DNA from: Streptomyces sp. PH10-H1
Lineage (GTDB): Bacteria > Actinomycetota > Actinomycetes > Streptomycetales > Streptomycetaceae
NCBI RefSeq assembly: GCF_030063355.1
Contig: NZ_JASISZ010000040.1
Coordinates: forward strand, 1 to 64,000
Length of the DNA: 64,000 nucleotides
Direction: 5' to 3'
In this document: piece after piece, positions 18,147-27,578 of the stretch
Position numbering within the stretch: position 1 is the first letter of the stretch
Layout: every line of letters begins with the position of its first letter
The notes under the pieces: model-generated
The model's input: only the letters and a program-made list of their open reading frames with translations
Told to the model about the DNA's origin: nothing
The model's database searches: none
Position numbers and translations under genes: made by a program

Positions 18147-18360
18147 CCGGAGGTACCCCTTCCGTCACCCCGCGTTGGCACGATGCGCCTACCCGGCGGG
18201 GCGGCATCGCCTTTGCCGGGGGGAACTGCCCGCCGATCGGCGGGCGCCCGGCCCGGCCGGCCCGTCCGGTGGGGCGCGGGGGGTTGGACGGCGGCAACCA
18301 CCGCGGCGCTGCGGTGGGCGGCCACTGAGCACATGCACTACCAGCGGAGTGGGGCAAGCC

Positions 18361-19716
18361 ATGCGAGTACGGGACGCAGAGCAGGGAACGGACGGCGCGC
18401 ACCTGCCGTCGGCCGCGTCCGGTGACGGTGGCCGGGCCACGGGACCGCCCGGGGCCGGCGGAGAGGTCACCGCGGGCGGAGCGGGCGGTGGCGACCGAGC
18501 GGGCGGTGCGGACGGTGCGGGCAGTGCGCACCTGCTCGCCGCGCAGGGCCGGTCGGGGCGTGCCGGGCCCGCGGCGGGCGGCGGCCAGGTGCTGCCGCTG
18601 GCCGGGTTCACCGTCGGGGTGACCGCTGCCCGGCGGGCCGATGAGCTGGCCGCGCTGCTGGAGCGGCGCGGGGCGGCGGTGGTGCGGGCGCCCGCGCTGC
18701 GGATCGTGCCGCTGCTGGACGACGCGGAACTGCTCTCGGCGACGAAGGAGCTGCTCGACGACGGCCCGGACATCGTGGTGGCCACCACCGCGATCGGCTT
18801 CCGCGGCTGGGTCGGTGCCGCGGACGGATGGGGTCTCGGAGAGGCGCTGCTGGCCCGGCTGGCCGGCGTGGAACTGCTCGCCCGCGGCCCCAAGGTCAAG
18901 GGCGCGATCCGCGCCGCCGGGCTGACGGAGACCTGGTCGCCGGCCTCCGAATCGATGGCCGAGGTCCTCGACCGGCTGCTGGAGCACGGCGTCGAGGGTC
19001 AGCGGATCGCCGTCCAGCTGCACGGTGAGCCGCTACCGGGCTTCATCGAGGCGCTGCGGGCGGCGGGCGCCGAGGTCGTCGGCGTACCGGTGTACCGGTG
19101 GATGCCGCCGGAGGACATCGGCCCCGTCGACCGGCTCATCGACGCCGCGATCGCGCGTTCACTCGATGCGGTGAGTTTCACCAGCGCCCCGGCGGCGGCT
19201 TCGCTCCTGGAGCGGGCCGAACGGCTCGGCCGGCTCGACAAGCTGCTCGACGCGCTGCGGCACGACGTCCTGCCGGCCTGTGTGGGGCCGGTCACCGCCC
19301 TGCCGCTGGTGGCCCACGACATCCCGACGTTCCAGCCCGAACGTTTCCGGCTCGGTCCGCTCGTCCAGCTCATCGCCGCCGAACTGCCGGGACGCGTACG
19401 GTCGTTGCCGGTCGCGGGCCGCCGCGTCGAGATCCGCGGCCAGGCGGCCGTCGTCGACGGTGAGCTCCACCCCGTGCCGCCCGCCGGCATGGCGCTGCTG
19501 CGCGCGCTCGCCCGGCGGCCGGGATGGGTCGTCTCCCGCGCGGACCTGCTGCGGGTCCTGCCGGGAGCGGGCCGCGACGAGCACGCGGTCGAGACCGCGA
19601 TGGCCCGGCTGCGGACGTCGCTGGGCGCGCCCAAACTGATCCAGACCGTCGTCAAACGGGGATACCGGCTGGCGCTCGACCCGCTCACGGATGACAAGTA
19701 CGCGGGGGAGGAGTAG
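18361..19716 (+). CDS. nnaR: HemD-domain / winged-helix nitrate-assimilation regulator
   Basis: The 451-residue protein has a low-complexity Gly/Ala N-terminus (about 80 residues) and a uroporphyrinogen-III-synthase-like domain (about 85-340, LAGFTVGVTAARRADELAAL, AVSFTSAPAAASLLERAE). It ends with an OmpR-type winged helix (VVDGELHPVPPAGMALLRAL, VSRADLLRVLPGA, VETAMARLRTSLG, VVKRGYRLALDP). This fusion and its place beside narK match the NnaR protein described in S. coelicolor, which assists GlnR at nitrate/nitrite genes. The HemD part probably senses rather than makes tetrapyrrole. ATG 18361 follows a GGAG-type site. Longer upstream frames are unlikely. Confidence 0.85.
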   Translation: MRVRDAEQGTDGAHLPSAASGDGGRATGPPGAGGEVTAGGAGGGDRAGGADGAGSAHLLAAQGRSGRAGPAAGGGQVLPLAGFTVGVTAARRADELAALLERRGAAVVRAPALRIVPLLDDAELLSATKELLDDGPDIVVATTAIGFRGWVGAADGWGLGEALLARLAGVELLARGPKVKGAIRAAGLTETWSPASESMAEVLDRLLEHGVEGQRIAVQLHGEPLPGFIEALRAAGAEVVGVPVYRWMPPEDIGPVDRLIDAAIARSLDAVSFTSAPAAASLLERAERLGRLDKLLDALRHDVLPACVGPVTALPLVAHDIPTFQPERFRLGPLVQLIAAELPGRVRSLPVAGRRVEIRGQAAVVDGELHPVPPAGMALLRALARRPGWVVSRADLLRVLPGAGRDEHAVETAMARLRTSLGAPKLIQTVVKRGYRLALDPLTDDKYAGEE

Positions 19717-19805
19717 GGCCCGTCCGTTGCCCTAGCCCGCGTCGCCGTAGCGGGGCACTCTGGGGGCAGAGGGTCACGGGCGGCAGCTGGAAGGGTGACG
19801 GGCAC

Positions 19806-20408
19806 ATGACGGTTTCGGCCTCGTCCGAGCTTCGCTTCGACACCGGGCGGGTGTGTCTCAACCTTCTGGCGACGGTCACCGGGCGGCTGCCCGACGAGCC
19901 CGTCGACCGCCTCGACTCGCCGGCACGCCTCACCGAATGGCTGTACGGCAGCGGACTCGTCCCGAGCGGTACCCCGGTACCGGCCGACGCGGCGTGGCTC
20001 GGCCGGTTCCTCGCGCTGCGGGACGTACTGCGGCGGGTGGTGACGGCCCAGCTCGGAGCCACGCGGGACGGCGCCGCACCCGCCGACATCTCCCGGCTCA
20101 ACGCCGCGGCCCTCGCCGCCCCGCCGGCCCCCAGCGCGCGGCCCGCGCCGGACGGCAGCCTCGTCCGCACCCTGGCCGCCGAACCCGACTGCGCCGCCCT
20201 GCTCGCGGCCGTCGCCCGCGACGCCGTCGACCTCCTCACGGATCCCGCTGCCCGGAGCCAGCTGAGGCAGTGCGAGGGGGAGAGCTGCTCCCTCATCTAC
20301 CTCGACGCCTCCCGCGGCCGCCGCCGCCGCTGGTGCAGCAGCGAGATCTGCGGCAACCGGGAACGAGTGGCCCGCCACCGCCGCCGCGCGGTAGCCACGC
20401 AGCCCTGA
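19806..20408 (+). CDS. CGNR zinc-finger (ABATE-domain) protein
   Basis: The 200-residue protein opens with the ABATE-like segment FDTGRVCLNLLATVTGRLPD and ends with the CGNR zinc finger (RQCEGESCSLIYLDASRGRR followed by RWCSSEICGNRERVARH). The four Cys ligands are all present. Family members are predicted stress-responsive transcription regulators. It stands alone between nnaR and the helicase. Confidence 0.88.
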   Translation: MTVSASSELRFDTGRVCLNLLATVTGRLPDEPVDRLDSPARLTEWLYGSGLVPSGTPVPADAAWLGRFLALRDVLRRVVTAQLGATRDGAAPADISRLNAAALAAPPAPSARPAPDGSLVRTLAAEPDCAALLAAVARDAVDLLTDPAARSQLRQCEGESCSLIYLDASRGRRRRWCSSEICGNRERVARHRRRAVATQP

Positions 20409-20663
20409 CCGCCTGCGGCAAGCGCGTCCAGGGAGCCCCGCGACGCACCACCCCGCGGGCGCGGTCCCGGTGTCGCGGCGAGGCGGATGTTCCGGGTGCG
20501 GCTCACCTCGGGGGCGGTGGTGTGGGCCGGCGTGGCAAATCGGAGCTCGGCGCAGGCGGAGTGGTGCGGAGGGGGGTGTGGGTCGCGTACGGTTGCAGGC
20601 TGCCCCGTGCGTGTAGCAGAACCCGCACGGAGCGCTCAACGCACAGGAGATAGGGGGTCTTGC

Positions 20664-22994
20664 GTGGCCGCGCAAACCACAGCGCCTGGGGGGGTCCGGG
20701 ACGTGGAGATCGCCGTCGAACAGGCGCACCTGGACCGGGTGTACCGCCGGCTCGAGGAGAAGATCCACGAAGCCGAGTTCCTTATGGATGACGCCGCCAA
20801 GCGCGGCCAGGTCGGGACACCCGGCGCGCTCGCCGAGCGCGACGCCCAGGTGTTCCGTGCCGGGTTGCACCTCAACCGGCTGAACGCGGAGTTCGAGGAC
20901 TTCCTTTTCGGGCGGATCGACCTGCTGCGGGGCAAGGACGGAAAGCGTGGCCCGGACGGCGCGTTCACGTCTCTCGAGCCGTCGGACGATGCCGTCGTCA
21001 ACGATGCCGCGAAGATCGCGGAAGTGCTGCACATCGGCCGTATCGGCGTCCTGGACGCCGAGTACGCGCCGCTGGTGATCGACTGGCGGGCGCCCGCCGC
21101 CGCGCCCTTCTACCGGTCGACGCCGGTCTCCCCGGGGCGGGTGGTGCGGCGGCGCGTCATCCGGTCCAAGGGCCGCAAGGTGCTGGGAGTGGAGGACGAC
21201 CTGCTCCGCCCCGAACTGGAGACCGGGCTCCCGGTCGTCGGTGACGGTGCGCTGATGGCCGCACTGGGGCAGGCCCGCAGCCACACGATGCGCGACATCG
21301 TGGCGAGCATCCAGGCCGAGCAGGACATGGTGATCAGGGCGCCCGCCGCGTCCGTCACGGAGGTGACCGGGGGCCCGGGCACCGGCAAGACGGCCGTCGC
21401 GCTGCACCGCGCCGCGTATCTCCTCTACCAGGACCGGCGCCGGTACGCGGGCGGCATCCTGGTCGTCAGCCCGACGCCGCTTCTGGTGGCGTACACCGAG
21501 GGCGTGCTGCCGTCGCTCGGCGAGGAGGGCCAAGTCGCGATCCGCGCCGTCGGCTCGCTCGTCGACGGCGCGGAGGCCGGTACGTACGACGATCCCGCGG
21601 TCGCCCGCATCAAGGGCTCGCTGCGGATGCTGAAGGTGCTGCGCAACGCGTCGCGCGGCGCGCTGGAGGCGCCGGTGGCCGGCAGGCCGCAGCAGCAGGC
21701 CGCCCTCTTCGACGACGACGCGGACGATGAGGCGGGCGATCGGCGCGCCCCCCGCACCACCCTGCGGGTCGTCGCCTTCGGGCGGCGGCTGGAGCTGGGC
21801 GAGCAGGAGCTGTCGTCGATCCGGCACAACGTGCTCGGCGGGACCGCGCCCGTCAACCTGCTGCGCCCCCGCGCCCGCCGGCTGCTGCTGGACGCGCTGT
21901 GGCGCAAGGCGGGACGCCGTTTCGACGATCAGGAGCTGGCCGCCGAGGAGCGCCAGGGCTTCGACGAGGACATCTCGACGGAGCCGGAGTTCCTGGACTT
22001 CCTGCAGGCGTACTGGCCCGTGCTCACCCCGCGCGGGGTGCTGGCGGCGCTGGCCGACGAGAAGCGGCTGGGCCGCTGGGCGCGCCGGGTGCTCACCCCG
22101 CCCGAGGTGCGCCGGGTGGCGCGTTCGCTGCGCCGCGACGGTCTGACCGTGCACGATGTGGCGCTGCTCGACGAGCTGGAGACGCTGCTGGGCCCGCCGC
22201 CGCGCCCGAAGAAGCGCGAGGCGGACCCGCTGGACATGCTGACCGGTCTGGACGAGGTCACCACCTCGGCCGACCGGATGGGCGGCGGCCGCCGCAACCG
22301 CGCCGACCGGCTCGACGAGGAGCGTGCCGAGTACGCCCACGTCATCGTCGACGAGGCGCAGGACCTGACGCCGATGCAGTGGCGGATGGTCGGCCGCCGC
22401 GGCAGGACCGCGACCTGGACGATCGTCGGTGACCCGGCGCAGAGCTCCTGGACGGATCCCGAAGAGGCCGCCCTGGCCCGCGAGGAGGCGCTCGGCAGCC
22501 GGCCGCGCCGCCGCTTCACGCTGACGGTCAACTACCGCAACCCGTCGGAGATCGCCGATCTGGCGGCGAAGGTCCTGCGGCTGGCGATGCCCGGCATGGA
22601 GTCGCCGCGCGCGGTGCGCTCCACCGGGCTGGTGCCCCGCTTCGCGGTGGCGGGCGCCGATCTGGGGGCGGCGGTGCGCGCGGAGGCCGAGCTGCTGCTC
22701 GCCGACGTGGACGGCACGGTCGGCGTGGTGGTGGCCATGGGCCGCCGCGCGCAGGCCCGCACGTGGCTGGCGGGGCTCGGCGACCGGGTGGTGGCACTGG
22801 GCAGCCTGGAGGCCAAAGGCCTGGAGTACGACGCGACGATCGTGGTCTCGCCGGCGGAGATCGCCGACGAGTCCCCGGCCGGACTGCGGGTGCTGTACGT
22901 GGCGCTGACCCGCGCCACCCAGCGGCTCACGGTGCTCTCCGGTGAACGGGACAGCCCCGACGCGGCCGGCGTCCCGGATCTGCTGCGGGACTGA
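20664..22994 (+). CDS. UvrD-like RNA-polymerase-associated helicase (HelD/HelR type)
   Basis: The product is about 776 residues. An N-terminal coiled region (AVEQAHLDRVYRRLEEKIHE) like the HelD secondary-channel arm precedes the SF1 core. Walker A is GGPGTGKTAVALHRAAYLLY, motif II is VIVDEAQDLTPMQW, motif III is TIVGDPAQSSW, and a C-terminal motif VLYVALTRATQRL is present. HelD/HelR proteins release stalled RNA polymerase, and some protect it from rifamycins. GTG 20664 follows an AGGGGG site. I looked for the inverted-repeat rifamycin-associated element upstream and see none, so a housekeeping role is more likely than induced resistance. Confidence 0.85.
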   Translation: MAAQTTAPGGVRDVEIAVEQAHLDRVYRRLEEKIHEAEFLMDDAAKRGQVGTPGALAERDAQVFRAGLHLNRLNAEFEDFLFGRIDLLRGKDGKRGPDGAFTSLEPSDDAVVNDAAKIAEVLHIGRIGVLDAEYAPLVIDWRAPAAAPFYRSTPVSPGRVVRRRVIRSKGRKVLGVEDDLLRPELETGLPVVGDGALMAALGQARSHTMRDIVASIQAEQDMVIRAPAASVTEVTGGPGTGKTAVALHRAAYLLYQDRRRYAGGILVVSPTPLLVAYTEGVLPSLGEEGQVAIRAVGSLVDGAEAGTYDDPAVARIKGSLRMLKVLRNASRGALEAPVAGRPQQQAALFDDDADDEAGDRRAPRTTLRVVAFGRRLELGEQELSSIRHNVLGGTAPVNLLRPRARRLLLDALWRKAGRRFDDQELAAEERQGFDEDISTEPEFLDFLQAYWPVLTPRGVLAALADEKRLGRWARRVLTPPEVRRVARSLRRDGLTVHDVALLDELETLLGPPPRPKKREADPLDMLTGLDEVTTSADRMGGGRRNRADRLDEERAEYAHVIVDEAQDLTPMQWRMVGRRGRTATWTIVGDPAQSSWTDPEEAALAREEALGSRPRRRFTLTVNYRNPSEIADLAAKVLRLAMPGMESPRAVRSTGLVPRFAVAGADLGAAVRAEAELLLADVDGTVGVVVAMGRRAQARTWLAGLGDRVVALGSLEAKGLEYDATIVVSPAEIADESPAGLRVLYVALTRATQRLTVLSGERDSPDAAGVPDLLRD

Positions 22995-23039
22995 GCGGGC
23001 CGGGGGCCCGCTGAGGTCAAGGGCCGGCAGGCGGAACGA

Positions 23040-23073
23040 CGACGGGCGCCCCTCGATGGAGGGGCGCCCGTCG
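23040..23073 (+). terminator. Terminator hairpin after the helicase gene
   Basis: A perfect 15-bp stem, CGACGGGCGCCCCTC / GAGGGGCGCCCGTCG, closes on GATG. There is no T-run. Confidence 0.7.
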
Positions 23074-23401
23074 GACGCTGGTGACACCGACCCGCCATGC
23101 TCGCCTCGCGGCAAGTGGGCGCTCGAAGCGCCTAAGGTTGGGCCCGGGGGCTTGGATCGAGCCGGTGCCGTACCCAGGCTAACAAACCGTCCCGTGGGTT
23201 GCTTCCCGCATCTGCCGACAGCCCGGATTTTGTCCCCGGCCGCCGACCGGGCTTGAATATCAGGCCCATTTCTCGCATTGTGGAAGAAGCTTTCCGTTCC
23301 TGTTGCTGTTGTCGTGGGCGCGGTTACGCGTACCGGTCAGTAGGTGCAACGATCGAGCGGCACAGCACAGAAGAAGCAGGCAGCGGAAGAAGGTCGTCAG
23401 G
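23074..23401. other. Long intergenic leader before the malic-enzyme gene
   Basis: About 330 bp without a supported gene. It is locally less GC-rich (for example GGCTAACAAACCG, GATTTTGTCC) and probably holds the malic-enzyme promoter and 5' leader. I see no recognisable riboswitch. Confidence 0.4.
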
Positions 23402-24835
23402 ATGGCAACGGCGCCAAGCGTCTCGTACTCGATCACGGTACGGCTGGAGGTTCCCGCGAGCGGGACAGCGGTCAGCCAGCTCACCACCGCAGTGGAGTCC
23501 GAGGGAGGCTCGGTCACCGGTCTGGACGTCACCGCCTCCGGCCACGAGAAGCTGCGGATCGACGTGACGATCGCCGCATCCTCGACCGAACACGCCAGTG
23601 AGATCGTCGAGAAGCTGCGCGGCATCGAGGGCGTCGTCCTCGGCAAGGTCTCCGACCGTACGTTCCTGATGCACCTCGGCGGCAAGATCGAGATGGCGTC
23701 CAAGCACCCCATCCGCAACCGTGACGACCTGTCGATGATCTACACCCCGGGCGTCGCCCGGGTGTGCATGGCCATCGCGGAGAACCCCGACGACGCCCGC
23801 CGGCTGACCATCAAGCGCAACAGCGTCGCCGTGGTCACCGACGGCTCCGCGGTGCTCGGCCTCGGCAACATCGGCCCGATGGCCGCTCTGCCGGTCATGG
23901 AGGGCAAGGCGGCGCTCTTCAAGCGCTTCGCGGGCATCGACGCGTGGCCGATCTGCCTCGACACCCAGGACGCCGACGAGATCGTCATGATCGTGAAGGC
24001 CATCGCCCCCGGCTTCGCGGGCATCAATCTCGAGGACATCTCCGCGCCGCGCTGCTTCGAGATCGAGGCCCGGCTGCGGGAGGCCCTGGACATCCCGGTC
24101 TTCCACGACGACCAGCACGGCACCGCGATCGTGGTGCTCGCCTCGCTCACCAACGCGCTGCGCGTGGTCGGCAAGAACATCGGCGACGTACGGGTCGTCA
24201 TGTCGGGTGCGGGCGCGGCCGGTACGGCCATTCTCAAGCTGCTGCTCGCCGCCGGTGTGAAGCACGCCGTCTCCGCCGACATCCACGGCGTGGTGCGCTC
24301 GGGCCGTCCCGACCTGGTGAACGCAGACCCTGAGTCGCCGCTGCGCTGGATCGCGGACAACACCAACCCCGAGGGCATCACGGGCACGCTCAAAGAGGCC
24401 GTACGCGGTGCGGACGTCTTCATCGGCGTCTCCGCCCCCAACGTCCTGACCGGCGACGATGTCGCGGCGATGGCGAAGGACGCGATCGTCTTCGCGCTCG
24501 CCAACCCCGACCCCGAGGTGGACCCGGCCGTCGCCCGGCAGACCGCCGCGGTGGTCGCCACCGGCCGCAGCGACTTCCCCAACCAGATCAATAACGTATT
24601 GGTCTTTCCCGGTGTCTTCCGTGGCCTGCTGGACGCGCACAGCCATACGGTGAACACCGAGATGATGCTGGCCGCGGCCCACGCGCTCGCCGATGTCGTC
24701 GGCGAGGACGAGCTGAACGCGAACTACATCATTCCCAGCGTATTCAACGACAAGGTGGCCGGTGCCGTCGCCGGAGCCGTTCGTAACGCGGCGAAGGCGA
24801 TGGGCGCGGCAACCGACTCGACGGCCACAGTGTGA
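23402..24835 (+). CDS. NAD-dependent malic enzyme with N-terminal ACT domain
   Basis: The 477-residue protein has an N-terminal ACT-like regulatory domain (about 10-85, SVSYSITVRLEVPASGTAVS). The malic-enzyme core follows: MIYTPGVARVCMAIAENPDD, KRNSVAVVTDGSAVLGLGNI, metal and substrate residues in EDISAPRCFEIEARL and PVFHDDQHGTAIV, and the dinucleotide site VVMSGAGAAGTAIL. It oxidatively decarboxylates malate to pyruvate. The NAD preference is taken from my recollection of the S. coelicolor orthologue. ATG 23402 follows an AGG site. The open frame extends upstream without conservation. Confidence 0.9.
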   Translation: MATAPSVSYSITVRLEVPASGTAVSQLTTAVESEGGSVTGLDVTASGHEKLRIDVTIAASSTEHASEIVEKLRGIEGVVLGKVSDRTFLMHLGGKIEMASKHPIRNRDDLSMIYTPGVARVCMAIAENPDDARRLTIKRNSVAVVTDGSAVLGLGNIGPMAALPVMEGKAALFKRFAGIDAWPICLDTQDADEIVMIVKAIAPGFAGINLEDISAPRCFEIEARLREALDIPVFHDDQHGTAIVVLASLTNALRVVGKNIGDVRVVMSGAGAAGTAILKLLLAAGVKHAVSADIHGVVRSGRPDLVNADPESPLRWIADNTNPEGITGTLKEAVRGADVFIGVSAPNVLTGDDVAAMAKDAIVFALANPDPEVDPAVARQTAAVVATGRSDFPNQINNVLVFPGVFRGLLDAHSHTVNTEMMLAAAHALADVVGEDELNANYIIPSVFNDKVAGAVAGAVRNAAKAMGAATDSTATV

Positions 24836-24905
24836 CGACACTGGGTCATCACCGCGCATCCGAGCCGCTTTTTATGCGACTCGCACGGGTGCCGGATTGG
24901 CTTTC

Positions 24906-24921
24906 CCCCCATATATGGGGG
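24906..24921. promoter_or_regulatory. Palindrome CCCCCATATATGGGGG upstream of hup
   Basis: A 16-bp perfect palindrome with an AT core lies 80 bp before the HU gene and 70 bp after the malic-enzyme stop. It may be a terminator stem or an operator. Its AT-rich centre stands out here. Confidence 0.35.
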
Positions 24922-25001
24922 CAGGATGCACACTCGGGCAGTGAGGCAGCATCAGCTTCAAGCTCGCGCCCCCCTGGCAGAAAGAACACGGGAGTAAAGA
25001 T

Positions 25002-25283
25002 ATGAACCGCAGTGAGCTGGTGGCCGCTCTGTCCGAGCGCGCCGAGGTGACCCGTAAGGACGCCGACGCCGTTCTGGCCGCTCTCGCCGAGACCGTCGGC
25101 GAGATCGTCGCCAAGGGCGACGAGAAGGTCACCATCCCCGGCTTCCTGACCTTCGAGCGCACCCACCGTGCCGCTCGCACCGCGCGCAACCCGCAGACCG
25201 GCGACCCGATCCAGATCCCGGCCGGCTACAGCGTGAAGGTCTCCGCGGGCTCCAAGCTCAAGGAAGCCGCCAAGGGCAAGTAA
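25002..25283 (+). CDS. hup: Nucleoid protein HU
   Basis: The 93-residue histone-like protein begins MNRSELVAALSERAEVTRKD and has the DNA-binding arm region FERTHRAARTARNPQTGDPI and the terminal PAGYSVKVSAGSKLKEAAKG. It is the short HU form, without the Lys-rich tail of the second Streptomyces paralogue. It bends DNA and compacts the nucleoid. An AGAAAG(A)-type site lies upstream and a strong terminator follows. Confidence 0.96.
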   Translation: MNRSELVAALSERAEVTRKDADAVLAALAETVGEIVAKGDEKVTIPGFLTFERTHRAARTARNPQTGDPIQIPAGYSVKVSAGSKLKEAAKGK

Positions 25284-25301
25284 GTCCAGACTGGCAAGGC
25301 A

Positions 25302-25337
25302 AAGGGCGGCCATCCCCCTCGGGGGATGGCCGCCCTT
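25302..25337. terminator. Bidirectional terminator between hup and murA
   Basis: AAGGGCGGCCATCCCCC / GGGGGATGGCCGCCCTT with a 2-nt loop is a 17-bp perfect stem. It is placed between convergent genes. Confidence 0.85.
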
Positions 25338-25379
25338 GCTGTGCCCGGTGTCCGGCGCTCCAGCGTCCGCTGTGAGGTA

Positions 25380-26720
25380 CTAGACGCTCACGGGGTTCGG
25401 CAGCTCGACGTTGGCCCCCAGCTCCGCGAGCTTCGCCATGAAGTTCTCGTAGCCGCGGTTGATGAGGTCGATGCCGTGCACCCGGGAGGTGCCCTGGGCC
25501 GCCAGAGCGGCGATCAGGTACGAGAAGCCGCCCCGGAGGTCCGGGATGACGAGATCGGCGCCCTGGAGCTTGGTGGGGCCCGAGACGACCGCGGAGTGCA
25601 GGAAGTTGCGCTGCCCGAACCGGCAGGCGGAGCCGCCCAGGCACTCGCGGTAGAGCTGAATGTGCGCACCCATCTGGTTGAGCGCGGAGGTGAAGCCCAG
25701 CCGGGACTCGTAGACCGTCTCGTGCACGATCGACAGCCCTGACGCCTGCGTCAGCGCCACGACGAGCGGCTGCTGCCAGTCGGTCTGGAAACCGGGGTGG
25801 ACGTCGGTCTCCAGGGCGATGGCGTTGAGCGGGCCGCCCGGGTGCCAGAAGCGGATGCCCTCGTCGTCGATCTCGAAGGCGCCGCCGACCCGGCGGAACG
25901 TGTTCAGGAAGGTCATCATCGACCGCTGGTGGGCGCCGCGGACGTAGATGTTGCCCTCGGTGGCCAGCGCCGCGCTCGCCCAGGAAGCCGCCTCCAGGCG
26001 GTCCGGGAGCGCGCGGTGGTTGTAGCCGCCGAGCTTGTCGACCCCGGTGATCCGGATCGTCCGGTCGGTGTCCATCGAGATGATCGCGCCCATTTTCTGC
26101 AGGACGCAGATCAGGTCCTCGATCTCCGGCTCGACCGCCGCGTTCGACAGCTCGGTGACGCCCTCGGCCAGTACGGCCGTCAGCAGCACCTGCTCGGTCG
26201 AGCCGACCGACGGGTACGGCAGCCGGATCTTGCAGCCGCGCAGCCGCTGCGGGGCCTCCAGGTACTGGCCGCCGGGCCGCTTCTCGATGGTCGCGCCGAA
26301 CTGCCGGAGCACGTCGAAGTGGAAGTCGATCGGCCGGCCGCCGATGTCGCAGCCGCCCAGGCCCGGGATGAACGCGTGCCCGAGACGGTGCAGCAGTGGT
26401 CCGCAGAAGAGGATCGGGATCCGGGAGGATCCGGCGTGCGCGTCGATGTCGGCGACGTTGGCGCTCTCGACGTGCGAGGGGTCGAGCACCAGCTCGCCCG
26501 GTTCCTCGCCGGCCTGGACCGTCACGCCGTGCAGCTGGAGCAGCCCGCGCACCACGCGGACGTCGCGGATGTCGGGCACGTTGCGTAGTCGGCTCGGCTC
26601 GCTGCCGAGGAGGGCGGCCACCATGGCCTTGGGCACGAGGTTCTTCGCGCCACGGACACGGATCTCGCCGTGGAGCGGGGTTCCGCCATGGACAAGCAGT
26701 ACGTCGGAAGCGTCGGTCAT
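25380..26720 (-). CDS. murA: UDP-N-acetylglucosamine 1-carboxyvinyltransferase
   Basis: The 446-residue enzyme has two EPT domains. The phosphoenolpyruvate/UDP-GlcNAc site includes GAKNLVPKAMVAALL and GGCDIGGRPIDFHFDVL, with the catalytic Cys (fosfomycin target) in GGC. Conserved GSTEQVLLTAVLAEG and ALVVALTQASG-like blocks follow. It makes the first committed step of peptidoglycan synthesis. ATG 26720 (MTDASDVLLVHGG) is chosen. An in-frame ATG ten codons upstream is possible. A hairpin in the leader region is listed separately. Confidence 0.95.
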   Translation of the reverse strand: MTDASDVLLVHGGTPLHGEIRVRGAKNLVPKAMVAALLGSEPSRLRNVPDIRDVRVVRGLLQLHGVTVQAGEEPGELVLDPSHVESANVADIDAHAGSSRIPILFCGPLLHRLGHAFIPGLGGCDIGGRPIDFHFDVLRQFGATIEKRPGGQYLEAPQRLRGCKIRLPYPSVGSTEQVLLTAVLAEGVTELSNAAVEPEIEDLICVLQKMGAIISMDTDRTIRITGVDKLGGYNHRALPDRLEAASWASAALATEGNIYVRGAHQRSMMTFLNTFRRVGGAFEIDDEGIRFWHPGGPLNAIALETDVHPGFQTDWQQPLVVALTQASGLSIVHETVYESRLGFTSALNQMGAHIQLYRECLGGSACRFGQRNFLHSAVVSGPTKLQGADLVIPDLRGGFSYLIAALAAQGTSRVHGIDLINRGYENFMAKLAELGANVELPNPVSV

Positions 26721-26800
26721 GAATCTCGCGTTCCTGGAGACAGTCATAAAAATGGGCGGGGTTCCCGCAGGCACCAAGAAGAAATGGTAATGCGCCTACA

Positions 26801-26828
26801 GGCACCTCCTGTAAGCGCAGGAGGTGCC
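26801..26828. promoter_or_regulatory. 11-bp inverted repeat upstream of murA
   Basis: GGCACCTCCTG TAAGCG CAGGAGGTGCC is a perfect hairpin 80 bp upstream of the murA start and 160 bp upstream of divergent yqgE. In either transcript the stem would contain an AGGAGG-like or CCTCCT sequence. It may be an operator or a leader structure. Confidence 0.4.
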
Positions 26829-26988
26829 AGACGTGTCATGACTTCGCTACAGCCGCGCCCGCACGACGCGCCACAGCCCGCCGCGGGCCGCCGGTGCCCG
26901 CCCTGCGACTACCCCGCACGCTGCGCAATCACGCCGGAGCGAGCCGTTGGCACCCCGCGGCGGCCCGGGATGCGGGATCATGTTGACC

Positions 26989-27567
26989 ATGACGGAGGTC
27001 ACTTCGCTCACCGGCAGGCTTCTCGTGGCGACGCCCGCTCTGGCGGACCCGAACTTCGACCGGGCAGTGGTACTCCTCCTCGACCACGACGAGGAGGGGT
27101 CGCTCGGCGTTGTGCTGAACCGCCCGACCCCGGTCGGCGTCGGGGATGTGCTCCAGCCGTGGGCGACGCTCGCCGGCTCGCCACCGGTGGTGTTCCAGGG
27201 CGGCCCCGTATCGCTGGACTCGGCGCTGGGACTGGCCGTCGTTCCGGGGGAGTCGTGGGACGACGGCGGTGACGAGCCGCTCGGCTGGCGGCGGGTGCAC
27301 GGCGCGATCGGCCTCGTCGACCTGGAGGCGCCGCCGGAACTGCTCGCCGCGGAACTGGGATCACTGCGGATCTTCGCGGGTTACTCCGGATGGGGGCCGG
27401 GCCAACTGGAGGCCGAACTGGTCGACGGTGCCTGGTACGTCGTGGAGTCGGAACCGGGTGATGTCTCCTCGCCGGACCCGGAGCGGCTGTGGCGCTCCGT
27501 GCTGAGACGGCAACGCAATGAATTGGCGATGGTGGCCACGTACCCGGACGACCCGTCGCTCAATTAG
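26989..27567 (+). CDS. yqgE: YqgE/AlgH-family protein (DUF179)
   Basis: The 192-residue protein starts MTEVTSLTGRLLVATPALAD. The DUF179 signatures are FDRAVVLLLDHDEEGSLGVV LNRPT, VFQGGPV and RIFAGYSGWGPGQLEAEL. Function is unknown, although the family is widely conserved. ATG 26980, three codons upstream, is an alternative start. It is followed after 11 bp by the DUF3039 gene, probably one operon. Confidence 0.9.
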   Translation: MTEVTSLTGRLLVATPALADPNFDRAVVLLLDHDEEGSLGVVLNRPTPVGVGDVLQPWATLAGSPPVVFQGGPVSLDSALGLAVVPGESWDDGGDEPLGWRRVHGAIGLVDLEAPPELLAAELGSLRIFAGYSGWGPGQLEAELVDGAWYVVESEPGDVSSPDPERLWRSVLRRQRNELAMVATYPDDPSLN

Positions 27568-27578
27568 GCTTGACGGCT

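Noticed and set aside
20400-20663. Rifamycin-associated promoter element upstream of the HelD/HelR-type gene
   Set aside because: No GGGGCTTGCGCAAGCC-like inverted repeat could be found there.
18999-23114. Minus-strand open frame of 1371 codons
   Set aside because: It lies opposite nnaR, the CGNR gene and the helicase, which carry clear domains. Long antisense frames are expected at this GC content.
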